A stretch of 64,000 bases of DNA, taken from positions 106,295,167 to 106,359,166 of the forward strand of contig NC_133327.1 of the NCBI RefSeq assembly GCF_042186555.1, in the 5' to 3' direction. The translations under genes and the position numbers were made by a program. This DNA is from Aquarana catesbeiana (taxonomy: Eukaryota; Chordata; Amphibia; Anura; Ranidae). Below are positions 1-11,196 of the stretch, in pieces. Every line of letters begins with the position of its first letter. The stretch's first letter is position 1. The notes below the pieces were generated by a model that did no database searches, had not been told where the DNA came from, and saw nothing but the letters and a program-made list of their open reading frames with translations.

Positions 1-1700
1 GATGCTGCAACAAATCAGCAGTAATGAGATGCAACAAAGGAACAAAAAAAGATTAAAAATATTTATTTTATTTTTAAAAATAATTATTGTTCATGATACT
101 CAATACTTTAACAAACTAAATGTCATTCAGTCTGACAAGATACTTCTCATAAAAGAAATATGTTGGCTGCCATTGCCAATATCTTCTTTTGAAAATAGTA
201 GTTTCTTGCCTATAGGCAGGTGCAGTGTGCTGTCTCCACTGCAGGTGGCGCTTAACCACAGCAGCAATGCAGAGGGCGAGGAAGACATGGAGAACAGGGT
301 TCCTCTATGGTTTCCTGAGTCACTTGGGCAAAGATCCAATTGGATGCTAGCAGCCCAGGTAACTTTGGTGGTCATCTTAGGTGTAGTAGAGTCTATTTAA
401 GTCCCTGGCCCCTGGGGTTGGCATGCGCGAGTGGGGAAAGGTCCCCTGTCTGTTAGAGACAGTACTAGAATTAGGGAAAAGGTTCCTGATGAGGAGGGAA
501 ACAGTAGGATTGCAGTTGTCTGGATATCTTCCCCATTGAGAATAAGAAGGCCAGCCAATATTCTGTCCCCTCTCACCAGACACTATCAGTTCGGCTTGAA
601 CCTGCTTCTTCACATTATTGGGACCTGTGAGTGTGCCCAGCTGAGTAACTGTCCCACCAGGTTATTGTGAACTGTTGCTTACTTACTTCAATATACGGTA
701 AGTTTACTTCAAATATATGAGTCCAGCTTCTGGACATTAGGTATGCTGGAAAACCAGCAGCTGACCAGCATCCGATCAGCACTTGGCTGTGAGCGACAAC
801 CAGTTTGTTCTGGTGGGAAGGGGTCCTTACCCCCCCCCCCCCCCCGTCATAATACAATAACTCAGCAGGGACATTGCTGTTCTAACATCGCATAGTCAGT
901 ACAGCGAGCTCCTCAGTTTTTCTTTTCTTTCAGCCCGCTGGATTGAACAAAAAAAATACCTGTGTATACCAGGTTTTACAATATAACCACTTAAGTGACA
1001 AGCCTTAGGTGAAACACATGAAACAAATCCTCCATAAGTTCTACCTGTTTATCTGCAGTCCTCTCTTTTCTACAGCCTCCTTAAACACACAGATCAAAGG
1101 CTTTCTCTTAGCTCCAGAAGGTAGGGGGCAGGGATCTGATGTCACACGCTGCACTACATCAGAGGAGAGCTCAGTGTAATCTGAAACCTGAGTGGAAAGT
1201 ATGGAGACACCTTCCTCCACACTAAGTTATAGGGAAACATGCACAGTAGAGGCTGTCAATCACCTGCTGTGTACTGGAAAGTGGACGGGTCATCTCTGAG
1301 GAATGCTTGGTGGTAAGCTAGACTGTCAGACGTGACTCATGAAGAGGGAGGAGAGATCAGGTGGAAAACCCTTGACGTGCTTTGGATTGATTCTAGTACA
1401 AACTTATAGAGAAATATGATTTGCTCATTTTAATTGCAGAAGTTTACAACCACTTTAAAGCATATCTAATCTGAGAATAAAATTGTAATATATTGCAGTT
1501 TACAAGTCCTTAGATGTGGTGGCATTATTTGTTTTTTTTTTTGTTTTTTTTTAGGTATCTTCTTTTTTTTAATGGTGATCTTGCCTTACTGTACTGTACC
1601 TACTGTATGAAGGAGCAGCATTTTTACCATAGGTCAGGACTACAGAGCACCTTCCCCTCCTCTTCTCCACAACATAATGAAAGCGGAGAGGTTCTGTAGT
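1..1700. other. Unclassified stretch, no gene seen
   Basis: I see no convincing coding sequence here; the open frames are short and lack recognisable motifs. A homopolymer C run lies at about 831-846 and T-rich runs at about 1530-1570. Around 1440-1463 the sequence reads like the right end of a TTAA-type MITE (gtttacaaccactttaaag), also seen near 35830-35847, so part of 1000-1460 may be a degraded MITE. The rest is unassigned. Confidence 0.5.
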
Positions 1701-1705
1701 CCTCA

Positions 1706-2020
1706 GATATCTGGAATGGTTGTAACTGATAAGACTGAAGCATAGGCAAAGAGCACCAGGAAGAAATCAGCTTACAAGATTTCTGGCAGGAACATTAGGT
1801 GTTTTTTTTTTACTTATCAAACAGATTGAACAAAACTCTTTCAATGGTATATTTAACAGACCAAAATCAATTACAATCTTTCCAGATATCTGGAAAGATT
1901 GTAACTTTAAAGACTCAGGCAGAGAGCACCAGGAAGTTATCAGCCTATAAGATTTCTGGCAGGATCAACAAGATTTTTTGTAAAAGATCCGTCAATGGTA
2001 TATTTAACAAACCAAAAAAT
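1706..2020. repeat. Imperfect tandem duplication, about 180-bp period
   Basis: Two diverged copies lie in direct order. Each has a degraded palindrome around cagatatctgga, then gagcaccaggaag, then agatttctggcagga, then a segment ending tcaatggtatatttaaca. Copy one runs roughly 1706-1860 and copy two roughly 1885-2010. It could be a local duplication or an internal repeat of an unidentified element. No coding role is apparent. Confidence 0.7.
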
Positions 2021-2142
2021 AAAAAAAAATGATTTTTTTATTTTATTCAGGGTCCATGCGCGCTGGCTAGAGGAGTTTGGCATTTTTCCTGTAGAAGCAA
2101 CTAATGTTATCCTATGTGTCCATGCACGTTAGGTCATTTAGA

Positions 2143-2450
2143 GCAGTGTTTCTCAACCTTTTTTCAGTCAAGGCACCCTTTAAAATAATGCACAATCTTG
2201 AGGCACCCCAGTCTAAATTGTAAAAAACTAAACTAATAGTTTTACATAAAGCAGCAACATCCACACGTGTAGGACACCCAATATTAGAGGTGAGTTATTC
2301 TTCCAAAGCAAATACACCTTTGCACACTGGTACTGACTGGTATTCCAATGTTTCTCTTCTCCCTCACTCAATGTGACCCCCAATGCTCATGGAGAGGGTC
2401 AGGGGAGGGGAAAACAAGGATGCTGTGCAGGCGTCTGACGTCTTCCTTAT
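2143..2450 (+). mobile_element. hAT-like non-autonomous element, left part
   Basis: The start cagtgtttctcaacc followed by aaggcaccc is typical of hAT-derived MITE ends in vertebrates. A related diverged copy of this left part occurs at 48283-48489, sharing the cagcaacatccacac-like and aaatacaccttt-like stretches. I cannot find a matching right end, so the 3' boundary is approximate. Confidence 0.55.
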
Positions 2451-3181
2451 CAAATGATGATGTCATTGGTTGTTAGAACGCCGGTAGCTAGAAGGTTGTA
2501 ATGGTGCATAGTGAAAACTAAAAGGCAGGCTTCATCCACCTGCTGGCTTGTATACAATGTTTGGCCAATTTTCAGTGTTACTAAACCCAGGGCCCTGCAT
2601 TCACTATATCTGGTCTCCCACAGTACACAGAACATGGAAATGCAATCTGCTAAATACCTTTTCTCATCAGTAGTATATAGCAGTCCTGTGACTTCTATCA
2701 GTGTTTGGATAAAGCTTGTAGGAGGTGTTTTCATTCTACTCTGACTGTCCTGAACTGATGAGAATACAGGACCCCTGACCCTCTGTCTGGACAATGCTGA
2801 CTGGCCCTGTGCTGATCACATGCACTCTCCCAAGAAAAAAAAACTCTCAATACACACCAAACTGAGCGTGTGCAGAGTGTCCCTAAGGCTCTGTATTATC
2901 AGGAGATGTATTGGGGACAGTGGAAGAAGGGGAGGATCCAAGAAAGTATCAAACAGTCTTTTTACCTAATGCGGAGGATTAACCCCTTAGGTTCCATGGT
3001 GAGTATAACAAGTGTGTTTTACTGCATATACAGACTAGTACAAAACACGCTCAAAATTTGTGTTTTTTTTTCTGGCAAGAGCACTGGTGTTTTTATAAGC
3101 CAGTGTGCATGGATCCTGTCTGTAAATTTGGTTTATTGAAGTTCATTAAGGCATATAGCATTTAATGTGTTGAGTAATACC
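2451..3181. other. Unclassified stretch
   Basis: No recognisable gene or repeat boundary. Open frames on both strands overlap each other and lack known motifs. It may be the unrecognised interior of the preceding hAT-like element. Confidence 0.4.
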
Positions 3182-3189
3182 GCCTATTG

Positions 3190-3378
3190 CAGGGGTAGGC
3201 AATCTGGGGCCCTCCAGCTGTTGCAGAACTACAAGTCCCATCATGCCTCTGGGATTAATTGTAACTGCCAGCCTTGCAATGCCTCATGGGAAATGTAGTT
3301 CCACAACAGCTGGAGGGCTACTGGTTGCCTACCCCTGGACTATACAACAGCTGGAGGGCTACTGGTTGCCTACCCCTG
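3190..3378. mobile_element. hAT-like MITE with internal end duplication
   Basis: The ends are inverted: caggggtaggcaa on the left and ttgcctacccctg on the right, around a tgatgggacttgtag-type palindromic core. The right 41 bp, from the acaacagctgg stretch to the TIR end, is present twice in tandem, ending at 3337 and 3378. Using the outer end, the flanks gcctattg (3182-3189) and gactattg (3379-3386) match at 7 of 8 bases, the expected hAT target duplication length. Related copies lie at 23278-23437 and 37508-37569. Confidence 0.75.
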
Positions 3379-3426
3379 GACTATTGTCTATGAAACTCAA
3401 CTGGTCCCTTATTGAACGATAAAGTA

Positions 3427-3475
3427 AAAACAGGATTTTTGTACTTACCAAAAAATCCTTTAAGGTACACAGGAT
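3427..3475. repeat. Possible DIRS-type terminal repeat remnant
   Basis: The segment gatttttgtacttacca followed by aaaaatccttt resembles the terminal repeats of vertebrate DIRS elements, which often contain an acttacc core. The clearer DIRS terminal repeat at 52594-52631 shares only that core (gacttaccggtaac), so this is tentative. Confidence 0.25.
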
Positions 3476-3631
3476 GGATAAATAGTATTTGGCAGTATAA
3501 CGCAATTGTCTATGAATTGTTATTATTGATATTGATTATTAACTATATCTATATAAGATACCGTGTCCCTTAATGAATGATAACGAAATAAGAGAAGTTC
3601 ATTGTTAGAGTTTACATACACCCTTAATTTA

Positions 3632-3887
3632 GGCCCCTTTCACACTGCCGTGACTTGAAAGGCGTGTGATTTTACCACGATTTTGCGGCTGCGATTTCAG
3701 GGAATGCCTGTGTAAACTTGAGGTCTATGAACCTGAACTCGTATCATAGACAGACCAAAGTAGTACAGGGACTACTTTGAAGTCGCACAGATATGAATGA
3801 TTATCATTGGGAATCATGGGGTATGACTTGTCATGCGACTCTGATATCCAAAGTCGCAGGAAAAGTCACAAAAGTGTGAAAGGGGCC
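3632..3887. mobile_element. Harbinger-like MITE with TTA target duplication
   Basis: Inverted ends ggcccctttcacact and agtgtgaaaggggcc are flanked on both sides by TTA (3629-3631 and 3888-3890). A 3-bp TWA duplication with a GGCC-type terminus fits a PIF/Harbinger MITE. The interior is a loose palindrome without coding capacity. Similar elements occur at 24150-24414, 46596-46887 and 50441-50807. Confidence 0.75.
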
Positions 3888-3967
3888 TTAAACCTAAATT
3901 GTAATGTTAATCTTACTGTTAAACTAAACTAAACTAAATTAAACTAAAGACAAAACTTGCCTTTTTC

Positions 3968-4258
3968 ATTTTGGATAGAGTAAAAGAGGGTTACAACCCC
4001 TGAAAGTTTTTTTGCCATCTGTGTCCCATTGGGGAGATTTTCTTTCACTTCCTGTAACCAGAACTAGTGTCCCCACTGGAAGATTTCCCCTCAATTCCTG
4101 TCCTGGTGACAACCTACAATTTGGGATTTCCTTTTACTTTCACTCTCAGGTGATAATGGTAAACAGGACAAATAGAGAGGATTTATCTCCCTAGCAGGGG
4201 CGCAGACAGCAATGAAAGTTTAACAGATGTTCTACACCCTCTCCACTCTATCCAAAAT
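3968..4258. mobile_element. MITE with ttttggatagagt inverted ends
   Basis: The left end reads ttttggatagagtaaaagag and the right end reads cactctatccaaaat, an inverted match of about 15 bp around 290 bp of non-coding sequence. The superfamily is not clear. Open frames inside it are not genes. Confidence 0.65.
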
Positions 4259-4259
4259 T

Positions 4260-5475
4260 TAAAAAGAAAGTTTGGACTTTAGCTATATTTTAATGTCATT
4301 AGTGAACTGCTGCATGTTCAAGCTCCCTTTCTTTTTTTTTTTAATGACCGTTTCTCACGTGACAAAAGATAACTCTTACCTTTACAAAGAGAATAGTGCA
4401 TCTAAGAGGTCCAACCGGCGTACTTATCAGCCCGATCTCTCCATGGCCACATTTAACCAAAGCAAATACAAGAAAGCACAGAAAAGGGTATTGGTGGTCC
4501 CGCGTCTTGTTATAGAGCAGAGATGTGCAGGAGTCCGGAGTGTACTGTGCTTCCCACTGTCAGCTGGACAAATAGCTGGCTGTGCGGAGACTTTCACGTT
4601 TTTTGTTATTGCTCTCTTAGGTTTGTACTCTTGTTCTCCGCTCCTACAGTGATATTTGCATAGAGGTACAGGAAAGAAACTTTTTTTTTTTCTGAGATCT
4701 GTACCCACAGTGATTTCCAAGCACAACACAAAGATGGAACTGAGCAAACACTGACTGCTGACTGCAGGAACTGGAGCCACATCAGAAAAGAAGATTTAAG
4801 CCGAGATTCCCAAAAATGTTTTTCAAATGAGAGAAAGCTTGTGTCACGGTGGCCAGGCAGGAAGCCGCACAAGAGCAAAGACATGCAGAACTGAATGGCA
4901 AAAGACTCCATATGAAAACTGCTACTAAAGATCCACCTATTAAAGGGTCGGTGCACCCAAAAATGATATTATAGTTATAGGTGGAGGCTGGTGGGCTCAT
5001 AATTTCCCAACCAGTTGGAGGGCTCGTGTTTCTCCTACAAAATGGGTTTTCACATTCTCCCTGTTGCTTTTTCTGTAGTATTAAAAAAATTGCAAGATGC
5101 AGCATGGAGGTTTGGGCCCATTGATAAGTGTTATAGAAAGTGTAGGACCTTAGGAGCTCAAGGTCAGAGATCTCACCTAAAGGGCCATATCTATACACAT
5201 CCACTACTAAATTGGCCTGTAATCTATTTTCCATGAAATAGTTTGTTACTGTGTTTTTCTACCTCCTTGTAATGTCCTGTGTAAGCTCTCAAACTCCTTT
5301 TACCCCCTCACTTCTGTTTGTTTAGAACCAGCAGTGCACGTTAGTTGCAGCCATGTTTACTGCTCTATGCACACTCCAAACCCCATAGTCCCTAGAACAT
5401 CTCAGGAGTGGGCAAAAGATGGTGGCTACACTCCTACATACAGTGGAACCATGGAGAGCAAACATAGCCACCCTC
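4260..5475. other. Unclassified stretch, no gene seen
   Basis: Several overlapping frames of 70-150 codons occur on both strands (for example 4782-5234 minus). They overlap each other, lack recognisable domains and show no splice context I can support. I assign nothing here. Confidence 0.5.
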
Positions 5476-5979
5476 TAAGGCCCCTTTCACACTGGGTGAA
5501 ATCCATTCCGATCAGCAGGGGATCTGCTCACAGATCCCCTGTTGATCAGAGCAGAGCGGGCGGATGACAGGTCCGTGTCCGTACAGTTTATGGAGAGTGG
5601 GCACGACAGAGCCTGCTCTGCTCTATGGTTGGCTGGATGTACACAGATTCCACTGTCCGTTTACACCTGACTACCTCTGATCTGATCCACCTACATGGAG
5701 GACGGATCCCCTTTTGTTTGTTTTTAGGTTTGCACCGATACCGTTTTTTTTTATCAGTACCGATACTTTCGGTCAAGTACTCGGCCATACTGAGTATCGA
5801 TACTTTGCGCTGTGATTTGCAGCTATACAAAGAAAATTGGCGCACATCGCATTGCAAAGAATCGCATGCAATTTGAACAGGAATGCAGTGTGATTCCTGT
5901 TCAAATTGCATGTGATTTCCCCCACTGCTCGCACGTGTGTGTGTAGAAAGCGATTAATAAGTGCCATATAGTGGGCAGT

Positions 5980-7229
5980 TTAACCACTTCCCGCCCGGCC
6001 CATAGCAGATGATGGCCGGGCGGTGGTTCAGTTATCCTGACTGGGCGTCATATGACGTCCAGCAGGATAACATGCCGCCGCGCGCCTGCGGGGGCACGCA
6101 TCGCGGCGATCGGTGGATCGGTGTGTCGGTCTGACACACCGCTACACCGATCTTGGTAAAGAGCCTCCGGCGGAGGCTCTTTACCACGTGATCAGCCGTG
6201 TCCAACCACGGCTGATCACGATGTCAATAGGAAGAGACATTGATCGGTTTTTCCTCACTCGCATCTGACAGACGCGAGTAGAGGAGAGCCGATCGGCGGT
6301 TCTCCTGGCAGGGGGGGTCTGCGCTGATTGTTTATCAGCGCAGCCCCCCCTCAGATCACCACACTGGACCACCAGGGATCGCCACTAGGACCACCAGGGA
6401 GGGGGCACCATGTGGATGACCAGGTATGTACCCCATGGCCATCCACATGTGCCCAGTGTGCCCAATCTGTGCCAATCAGTGCCCACAAATGGGCACTGAT
6501 TGGCACCATTATGTTGCAGTGACGCCCAGCAATACCACCCTTAGGGGCATCAGTGCAAACATTCAGTGTCATCAGTGCCACCCATCAGTGTCCATCGGTG
6601 CCACCTGTCAGTGCCCATCCATGCCCATCAGTGCCCACCTATCAGTGCCCATCCGTGCCCATCTGTGCCAACTATCAGTGCCACCCATAACTACCCATCA
6701 ATGCCACCTACGAGTGCCCATCAATGCCACCTACGAGTGCCCATCAGTGCCACCTATGAGTGCCCATCAGTGCCACCTATGAGTGCCCAACAGTGCCGCA
6801 TACCAGTGCCACCTATCAGTGCCCATCAGTGCCGCCTATCAGTGCCCATCATCAGTGCCCGTCAGTGCCACCTCATTGGTGCCCATCAGTGCCGCCATAT
6901 CAGTGCCCGTCAGTGCAGCCATATCAGTGCCCGTCATTGAAGAAGAAAACATACTTATTTACAAAAATTTTTAACAGAAACAAAGAAAAACTTGTTTTTT
7001 TTTTCAAAATTTTCGGTCTTTTTTTATTTGTTGCGCAAAAAATAAAAACCGCAGAGGTGATCAAATACCACCAAAAGAAAGCTCTATTTGTGGGAACAAC
7101 ATGATAAAAAATTTGTTTGGGTACAGTGTTGCATGACCACACAGTTGTCATTCAAATTGCGACAGCGCTGAAAGCTGAAAATTGGCCTGGGCGGGAAGGT
7201 GTCTAAGTGCCTGGTATTGAAGTGGTTAA
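5980..7229 (+). mobile_element. TTAA-flanked MITE (ccacttcc family)
   Basis: It begins TTAAccacttcccg and ends gaagtggTTAA, with TTAA (5980-5983, 7226-7229) as apparent target duplication. TTAA targeting is characteristic of piggyBac and Kolobok transposases. The interior is GC-rich near the left, then a minisatellite, then an AT-rich block and a conserved right part (gtgatcaaataccaccaaaa). The same family recurs at 11197-11942 (reversed), 22710-23848, 24980-25953 and 41023-42264 (reversed). It encodes no transposase. Confidence 0.8.
6427..6940. repeat. Degenerate minisatellite (tcagtgccc/gccacc units)
   Basis: Dozens of imperfect units of roughly 12-16 bp built on atcagtgcccatcagtgcca run through the middle of the host MITE. 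A shorter reverse-orientation version lies at 11490-11635 in another family member. Translations of this block are Cys/Pro/Ser-repeat artefacts, not proteins. Confidence 0.85.
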
Positions 7230-7581
7230 CAAATGTTAGAATTTACAGTACATTTCTGGCCACATACAAAGTAATCCACATAGGTGTCCCAGTCCCCTGA
7301 TGGTAGCAAATCAGGGCCACTGGAGGAGCTCACAGGGCTGGAGGAGATGTAGAGGCAGCAAGCTGACATCATGTCCACCCTACACCCATGGGGTCCCGGA
7401 ACTTCTCCTCCAGCCCTATGAGCACCTCCAGCAGCCCTGATTTGCTACCATTGGTGGATTCAGATTATTTTGAATGTGGCCAGATACGTACTGTGAGTGC
7501 TAACATTTTTAAACTGCCCACTAGATGGCACTTCCCTTTCTATACACACACACACAAGCGGTGGGGGAAAATCACATGCGA

Positions 7582-8095
7582 TTAAAGGGGTTGTATGGGT
7601 TTGTTTTTGTTTTTTTATTAAATAACAAACATGTTATACTTACCTCCACTGTTCAGTTCGTTTTGCACAGAGTGGCCCCGATCCTCCTGTTCTGGGGTCC
7701 CTTGGCGGCTGTCTTGGCTCCTCCCCGCAATAGCTAACCCCCCTCTGGGAAGCTCTATCCCAAGGGGGTTAGATTGCAGGCGAGCTCCCTGTCATACACG
7801 CTGTATCCATAGACACAGCGTGTATGACTCGGTCCCACCCCCCGGCGGGCCGCGTCATTAGATGTGATTGACAGCAGCGCTAGCCAATGGCTGCGCTGCT
7901 ATAATCTCTCCTATCTATCCAATCAACGGCCAGACTCCATGGAGAAGAGGACGCCGGGGTACGCGCACAGCAGGTGAATGGGCTCAGGTAAGTAAACGGG
8001 GGGGACTAGGGGGGCCGTCATTGGCAGGGGTTTTTTCACCTTAATGCAAAGGACGCATTAAGGTGAAAAAACACGAACCTTTACAACCCCTTTAA
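7582..8095 (+). mobile_element. TTAA-flanked MITE (aaggggttgta family)
   Basis: The left end is TTAAaggggttgtatggg and the right end is cctttacaacccctTTAA, with TTAA at 7582-7585 and 8092-8095. The interior has catgttatacttacctcca, a GC-rich core and a hairpin before the right end. It lies in the right arm of the foldback element. The same family occurs at 26647-27618. Confidence 0.8.
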
Positions 8096-8400
8096 GGCAG
8101 GAAGGCATTTCTGTTTAAATCACATGCGATTCTTTGCAGTGCGATTTGTGCCCATTCATTTTGTATTGACGCAAATCAAATGGCAAAGTATCGGTTTCGG
8201 TATCTGGATCATTTGAGCGATACTTGATATAGATATTGATGCTTCCCTAGTTTTTAGCGGACGGGATCGGATCAGAAGTAGGTGGGTGTGAACAGATACA
8301 AGTCCGCTTACAAGTCCGACTGTCCCCCCCCCCCGTCGGTCCATCCGTCCATCCATCCATGGGGATGAACGGAAAACTGACAGGCGGACCTAATAGGAAC

Positions 8401-8757
8401 AATCATATAAAAGTTGGATCACAGAAACAAAAAAAAAGGATTTGGAAGGGACTGAGACTTTTTGAGTTAAGAATAAATACTTTAAAAAAAATTATATTTA
8501 ACACTGTCACTTTAAAGTAGAACTATGGTCAACCTATAACATCAAATACAGTATGTGATGTGGACTCTCCACACCAGTGAGAATTGGCTTCAGATTTTTC
8601 TAAGTACCGCCTGGAACTTTTTATAAATACCTGTTGATCCTGCCAATAGAACCATTGAATGAACACCTCCTTTGACTGGATGGCAACATTTTTCCTTCTG
8701 CAGTGAAATCACTGTAACATCATCAACCTTGCTGCTTTAGCTGCTTACAGGTGATAC
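8401..8757. other. Unclassified stretch
   Basis: No recognisable gene or element boundary. It is AT-rich around 8430-8500 and unique in this window as far as I can see. Confidence 0.4.
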
Positions 8758-10124
8758 TCGAAAAATGAGAATATCGTGCAAAAGTTAATTTATTTCACTA
8801 ATGCAACTTAAAAGGTGAAACTAATATGAGATAGACTCAATACATGCAAAGCAAGATAGTTCAAGCTGTGATTTGTCATAATTGTGATAATTATGGCTTA
8901 CAGCTCATGAAAACACCAAATCCACAATCTCAGAAAATTAGAATATTGTAAAAAGGTGCAATATTCTAGGCTCAAAGTGTCCCACTCTAATCAGCTAATT
9001 AAGCCATAACACCTGCAAGTCGTGCTGCCTCAGTGTGAACCGCCTCTTAGAATCACAATCATGGGAAAGACTGCTGACCTGACAGTTGTGCAGAAAACCA
9101 TCATTGACGCCCTCCATAAGGAAGGAAAGCCTCAAAAAGGTAATTGCAAAAGAAGTTGGATGTTCCCAAAATGCTGTATCAAAGCACATTAATAGAAAGT
9201 TATGTGGAAGGGAAAAGTGTGGAAGAAAAATGTGCACAAGCAGCAGGGATGACCACAGCCTGGAGAGGATTGTCAGGAAAAGGCCATTCAAAAGTGTTGG
9301 GGACTTTCACAAGGAGTGGACTGAGGCTGGAGGCATGAAGAGCCACCACACACAGACAGATCCTGGACATGGGCTTCAAATGTCATATTCCTCTCGTCCA
9401 GCCACTCCTGAACAACAAACAACGTCAGAAGCATCTTACCTGGGCTAAAGAAAAACAGACCTGGTCTGTTGCTCAGTAGTCCAAAGTCCTCTTTTCTGAT
9501 GAGAGCAAATTTTGCATCTCATTTGGAAACCAAGAAGCCAGAGTATGGAGGAAGAATGGAGAGGCACACACTGCAAGATGCTTGAAGTCCAGTGTGAAGT
9601 TACCACAGTCTGTGTTGATTTGGGGATCCATGTCATCTGCTGGTGTTGGTCCACTGTGCTTCATTAAGTCCAGGTTCAACGCAGCCGTCTACCAGGAGAT
9701 TTTGGAGAACTTCATGCTTCCATCCACAGACGAGCTCTATGGGGATGCTGACTTCATTTTCCAACAGGACTTGGCACCTGCCCACACTGCCAAAAGCACC
9801 AAAACCTGGTTCAATGACCGTGGGATTACTGTGCTTGATTGGCCAGCAAACTCGCCTGACCTGAACCCCATAGAGAATCTATGAGGCATTGCCAAGAGAA
9901 AGATGAGAGACATGAGACCGAACAATGCAGAAGAGCTGAAGGCCGCTATTGAAGCATCCTGGTCTTCCATAACACCTCAGCAGTGCCACAGGCTGATAGC
10001 TTCCATGCCACACCACATTGAGGCAGTAATTGCTGCAAAAGGGGCCCAAACCAAGTACTGAGTACATATGCATGCTTATACTTTTCAGAGGTCCGATATT
10101 GTTCTATGTACAATCCGTTTTATT
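8758..10124 (+). mobile_element. Tc1-like transposon, right end truncated
   Basis: The left TIR starts caggtgatactcgaaaaatg directly after TA (8756-8757). The element keeps its transposase region but stops near 10124, just past gttctatgtacaatcc, where an L2/CR1-like LINE fragment begins. A second copy of the 3' end, including the intact right TIR, lies at 48490-48858 and shows what is missing here. The transposase is described separately. Confidence 0.85.
9061..10061 (+). pseudogene. Tc1-like transposase, frameshifted
   Basis: This is a Tc1/mariner DDE transposase that would cut and paste its own TIR-bounded element. The start follows a short leader after the left TIR (ATG at 9061, MGKTADLT). 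The reading frame is broken near 9145, around 9340 and between 9440 and 9480, and a stop replaces the Trp after PIENL near 9883. The longest conserved stretch is 9582-9884, with the second catalytic Asp in FQQDLAPAHTAK and the third acidic site in DWPANSPDLNPIENL. A helix-turn-helix-like N-terminal part is readable around 9086-9250. With several frameshifts it cannot give a functional protein. Confidence 0.9.
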
Positions 10125-10480
10125 TTGAATTTTATATGGTGGGGTAGGGGAAGCCAGTGAAGGGATTGGCAGAGAGGGGCAGCGGTCACAGATCGATTAG
10201 TGAGATGTATTAGTCTAGTTGCAGCATTCATAATAGACTGGAGGGGGATAGCCTGTGTAAGGGTAGGCCATTTGGAGAGAGTTGCAGTAGTCGAGGTGGG
10301 AAATAACCAAGGAGTAAATAAGTTGTTTTGTGGTGTCATTAGTCAGGAAGGGGCAAATTCTGGAAATGTTGCGGAGGTTAGGGCGGCAAGATGTAACCAG
10401 TGATTGAATGTGGGGGTTTAAGGAAAGGTCAGAGTCTAGGAATACACCCAGCACCTTTGCATGTGTGCAGGGACCAATGG
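10125..10480 (-). pseudogene. L2/CR1-like LINE reverse transcriptase fragment
   Basis: Minus-strand translations over two frames give the C-terminal thumb region of a non-LTR reverse transcriptase: LGVFLDSDLSLNPHIQSL, then SHLDYCNSLQ, then AATRLIHL and SLHWLPLPHHIKFK. These are standard L2/CR1/Rex-clade signatures downstream of the catalytic YADD. A frameshift separates the 10215-10454 and 10085-10339 frames. No endonuclease or catalytic core is present, so it is a 5'-truncated remnant. It abuts the truncated Tc1-like element. Confidence 0.85.
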
Positions 10481-10954
10481 TTGTGTGGATCTACTAGTGC
10501 TACAAGTGCTGTTTTTGAAAAAGCACATGCAAAATACATACTGTAAAAGTTGTATTTTGTGCCACTGCATAAACTGAGAAAAAAAGCCAGTAGTGCAGTA
10601 AAATCCTCATGGTTATGGCATTGAAAAAAACCCAATTGATCTCAGAGGAAAATGCAACAGCTTTTTATAAAATTGTTTGACAAGGTCCTTGTTTTTGATC
10701 ATTTTCTATTCAGTCACAATTATTCTTTCAATTTCCTCAATCTATTTGTGTCTATAAAATTAATAAAAATGTATCATGAGATCAAAATTTGAAATGGTAG
10801 GCTGTCTTTGTTCTTCTAACTTTTAATTGTATTAGTGATCAAAATCTGGTAGAAAGTCATTGAATTTTCCTAAAACATTGCTAGGTGTGGCCAGCATCAG
10901 AGCATTCGCCAGATTTGTACTGTGGTCTGAGTTAAATCTCACTTATGACTGCTT
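10481..10954. other. Unclassified stretch
   Basis: AT-rich sequence with no recognisable gene, repeat boundary or motif. Confidence 0.4.
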
Positions 10955-10957
10955 TTA

Positions 10958-11196
10958 GCCTGGGTTCACACCTATGCGAATTGGATCCAATTTGCATGGT
11001 AGGAGATTGTGACTGGCTCTCTATATCTCCGCTGCGGCACCGGTGCAAATTTGCACAAGGGTCCTGTGCGTCTTTTGGTCCGTTTCAGGTCCGAATTCAG
11101 CCTAAAAATCCTGGCTGAAATCGGACCTGAAACGGTGAACAGGGATGCACCAGACCTCTGCTGTGAGCCGCATGCAGAAATAGTGTGAACTCAGCC
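10958..11196. mobile_element. Harbinger-like MITE with TTA target duplication
   Basis: It starts gcctgggttcacacctatg after TTA (10955-10957) and ends gtgtgaactcagcc before TTA (11197-11199). The interior is a loose palindrome containing ggtccgtttcaggtccg and its inverted partner. Termini and target length fit PIF/Harbinger MITEs. Its right TTA overlaps the TTAA of the next element. Confidence 0.7.

Larger units (their letters stand above)
5725..8249. mobile_element. Foldback (palindromic) element with two nested MITEs
   Basis: The arms are inverted: the left begins taggtttgcaccgatacc and the right ends gatattgatgcttccct. Matching inner-arm stretches include aaagaatcgcatg (left) against catgcgattcttt (right) and tagtgggcagttta (left) against taaactgcccacta (right). 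The direct repeat gtttttag at 5720-5727 and 8250-8257 is compatible with an 8-bp hAT duplication. Two TTAA MITEs, at 5980-7229 and 7582-8095, sit inside it. No transposase is encoded. Confidence 0.7.
5479..8400. mobile_element. Harbinger-like MITE, interrupted by a foldback element
   Basis: The left end ggcccctttcacactgg follows TAA (5476-5478). The sequence runs to about 5724, is interrupted by the foldback element, and appears to resume at about 8250 (agcggacgggatcggatcag). The right terminus is not recognisable, so the element looks truncated on that side. This is inferred from matching composition and an 8-bp direct repeat (gtttttag) at both edges of the insert. Confidence 0.5.

Noticed and set aside
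4427..5234. Three overlapping minus-strand frames of 116-150 codons
   Set aside because: Mutually overlapping, no recognisable domain or signal, and not supported by repeats or splice-like structure; probably chance.
6426..7104. Open frames of 114-124 codons rich in Cys, Pro, Ser and His
   Set aside because: They read through the tcagtgccc minisatellite in several frames at once; no domain and no splice context.
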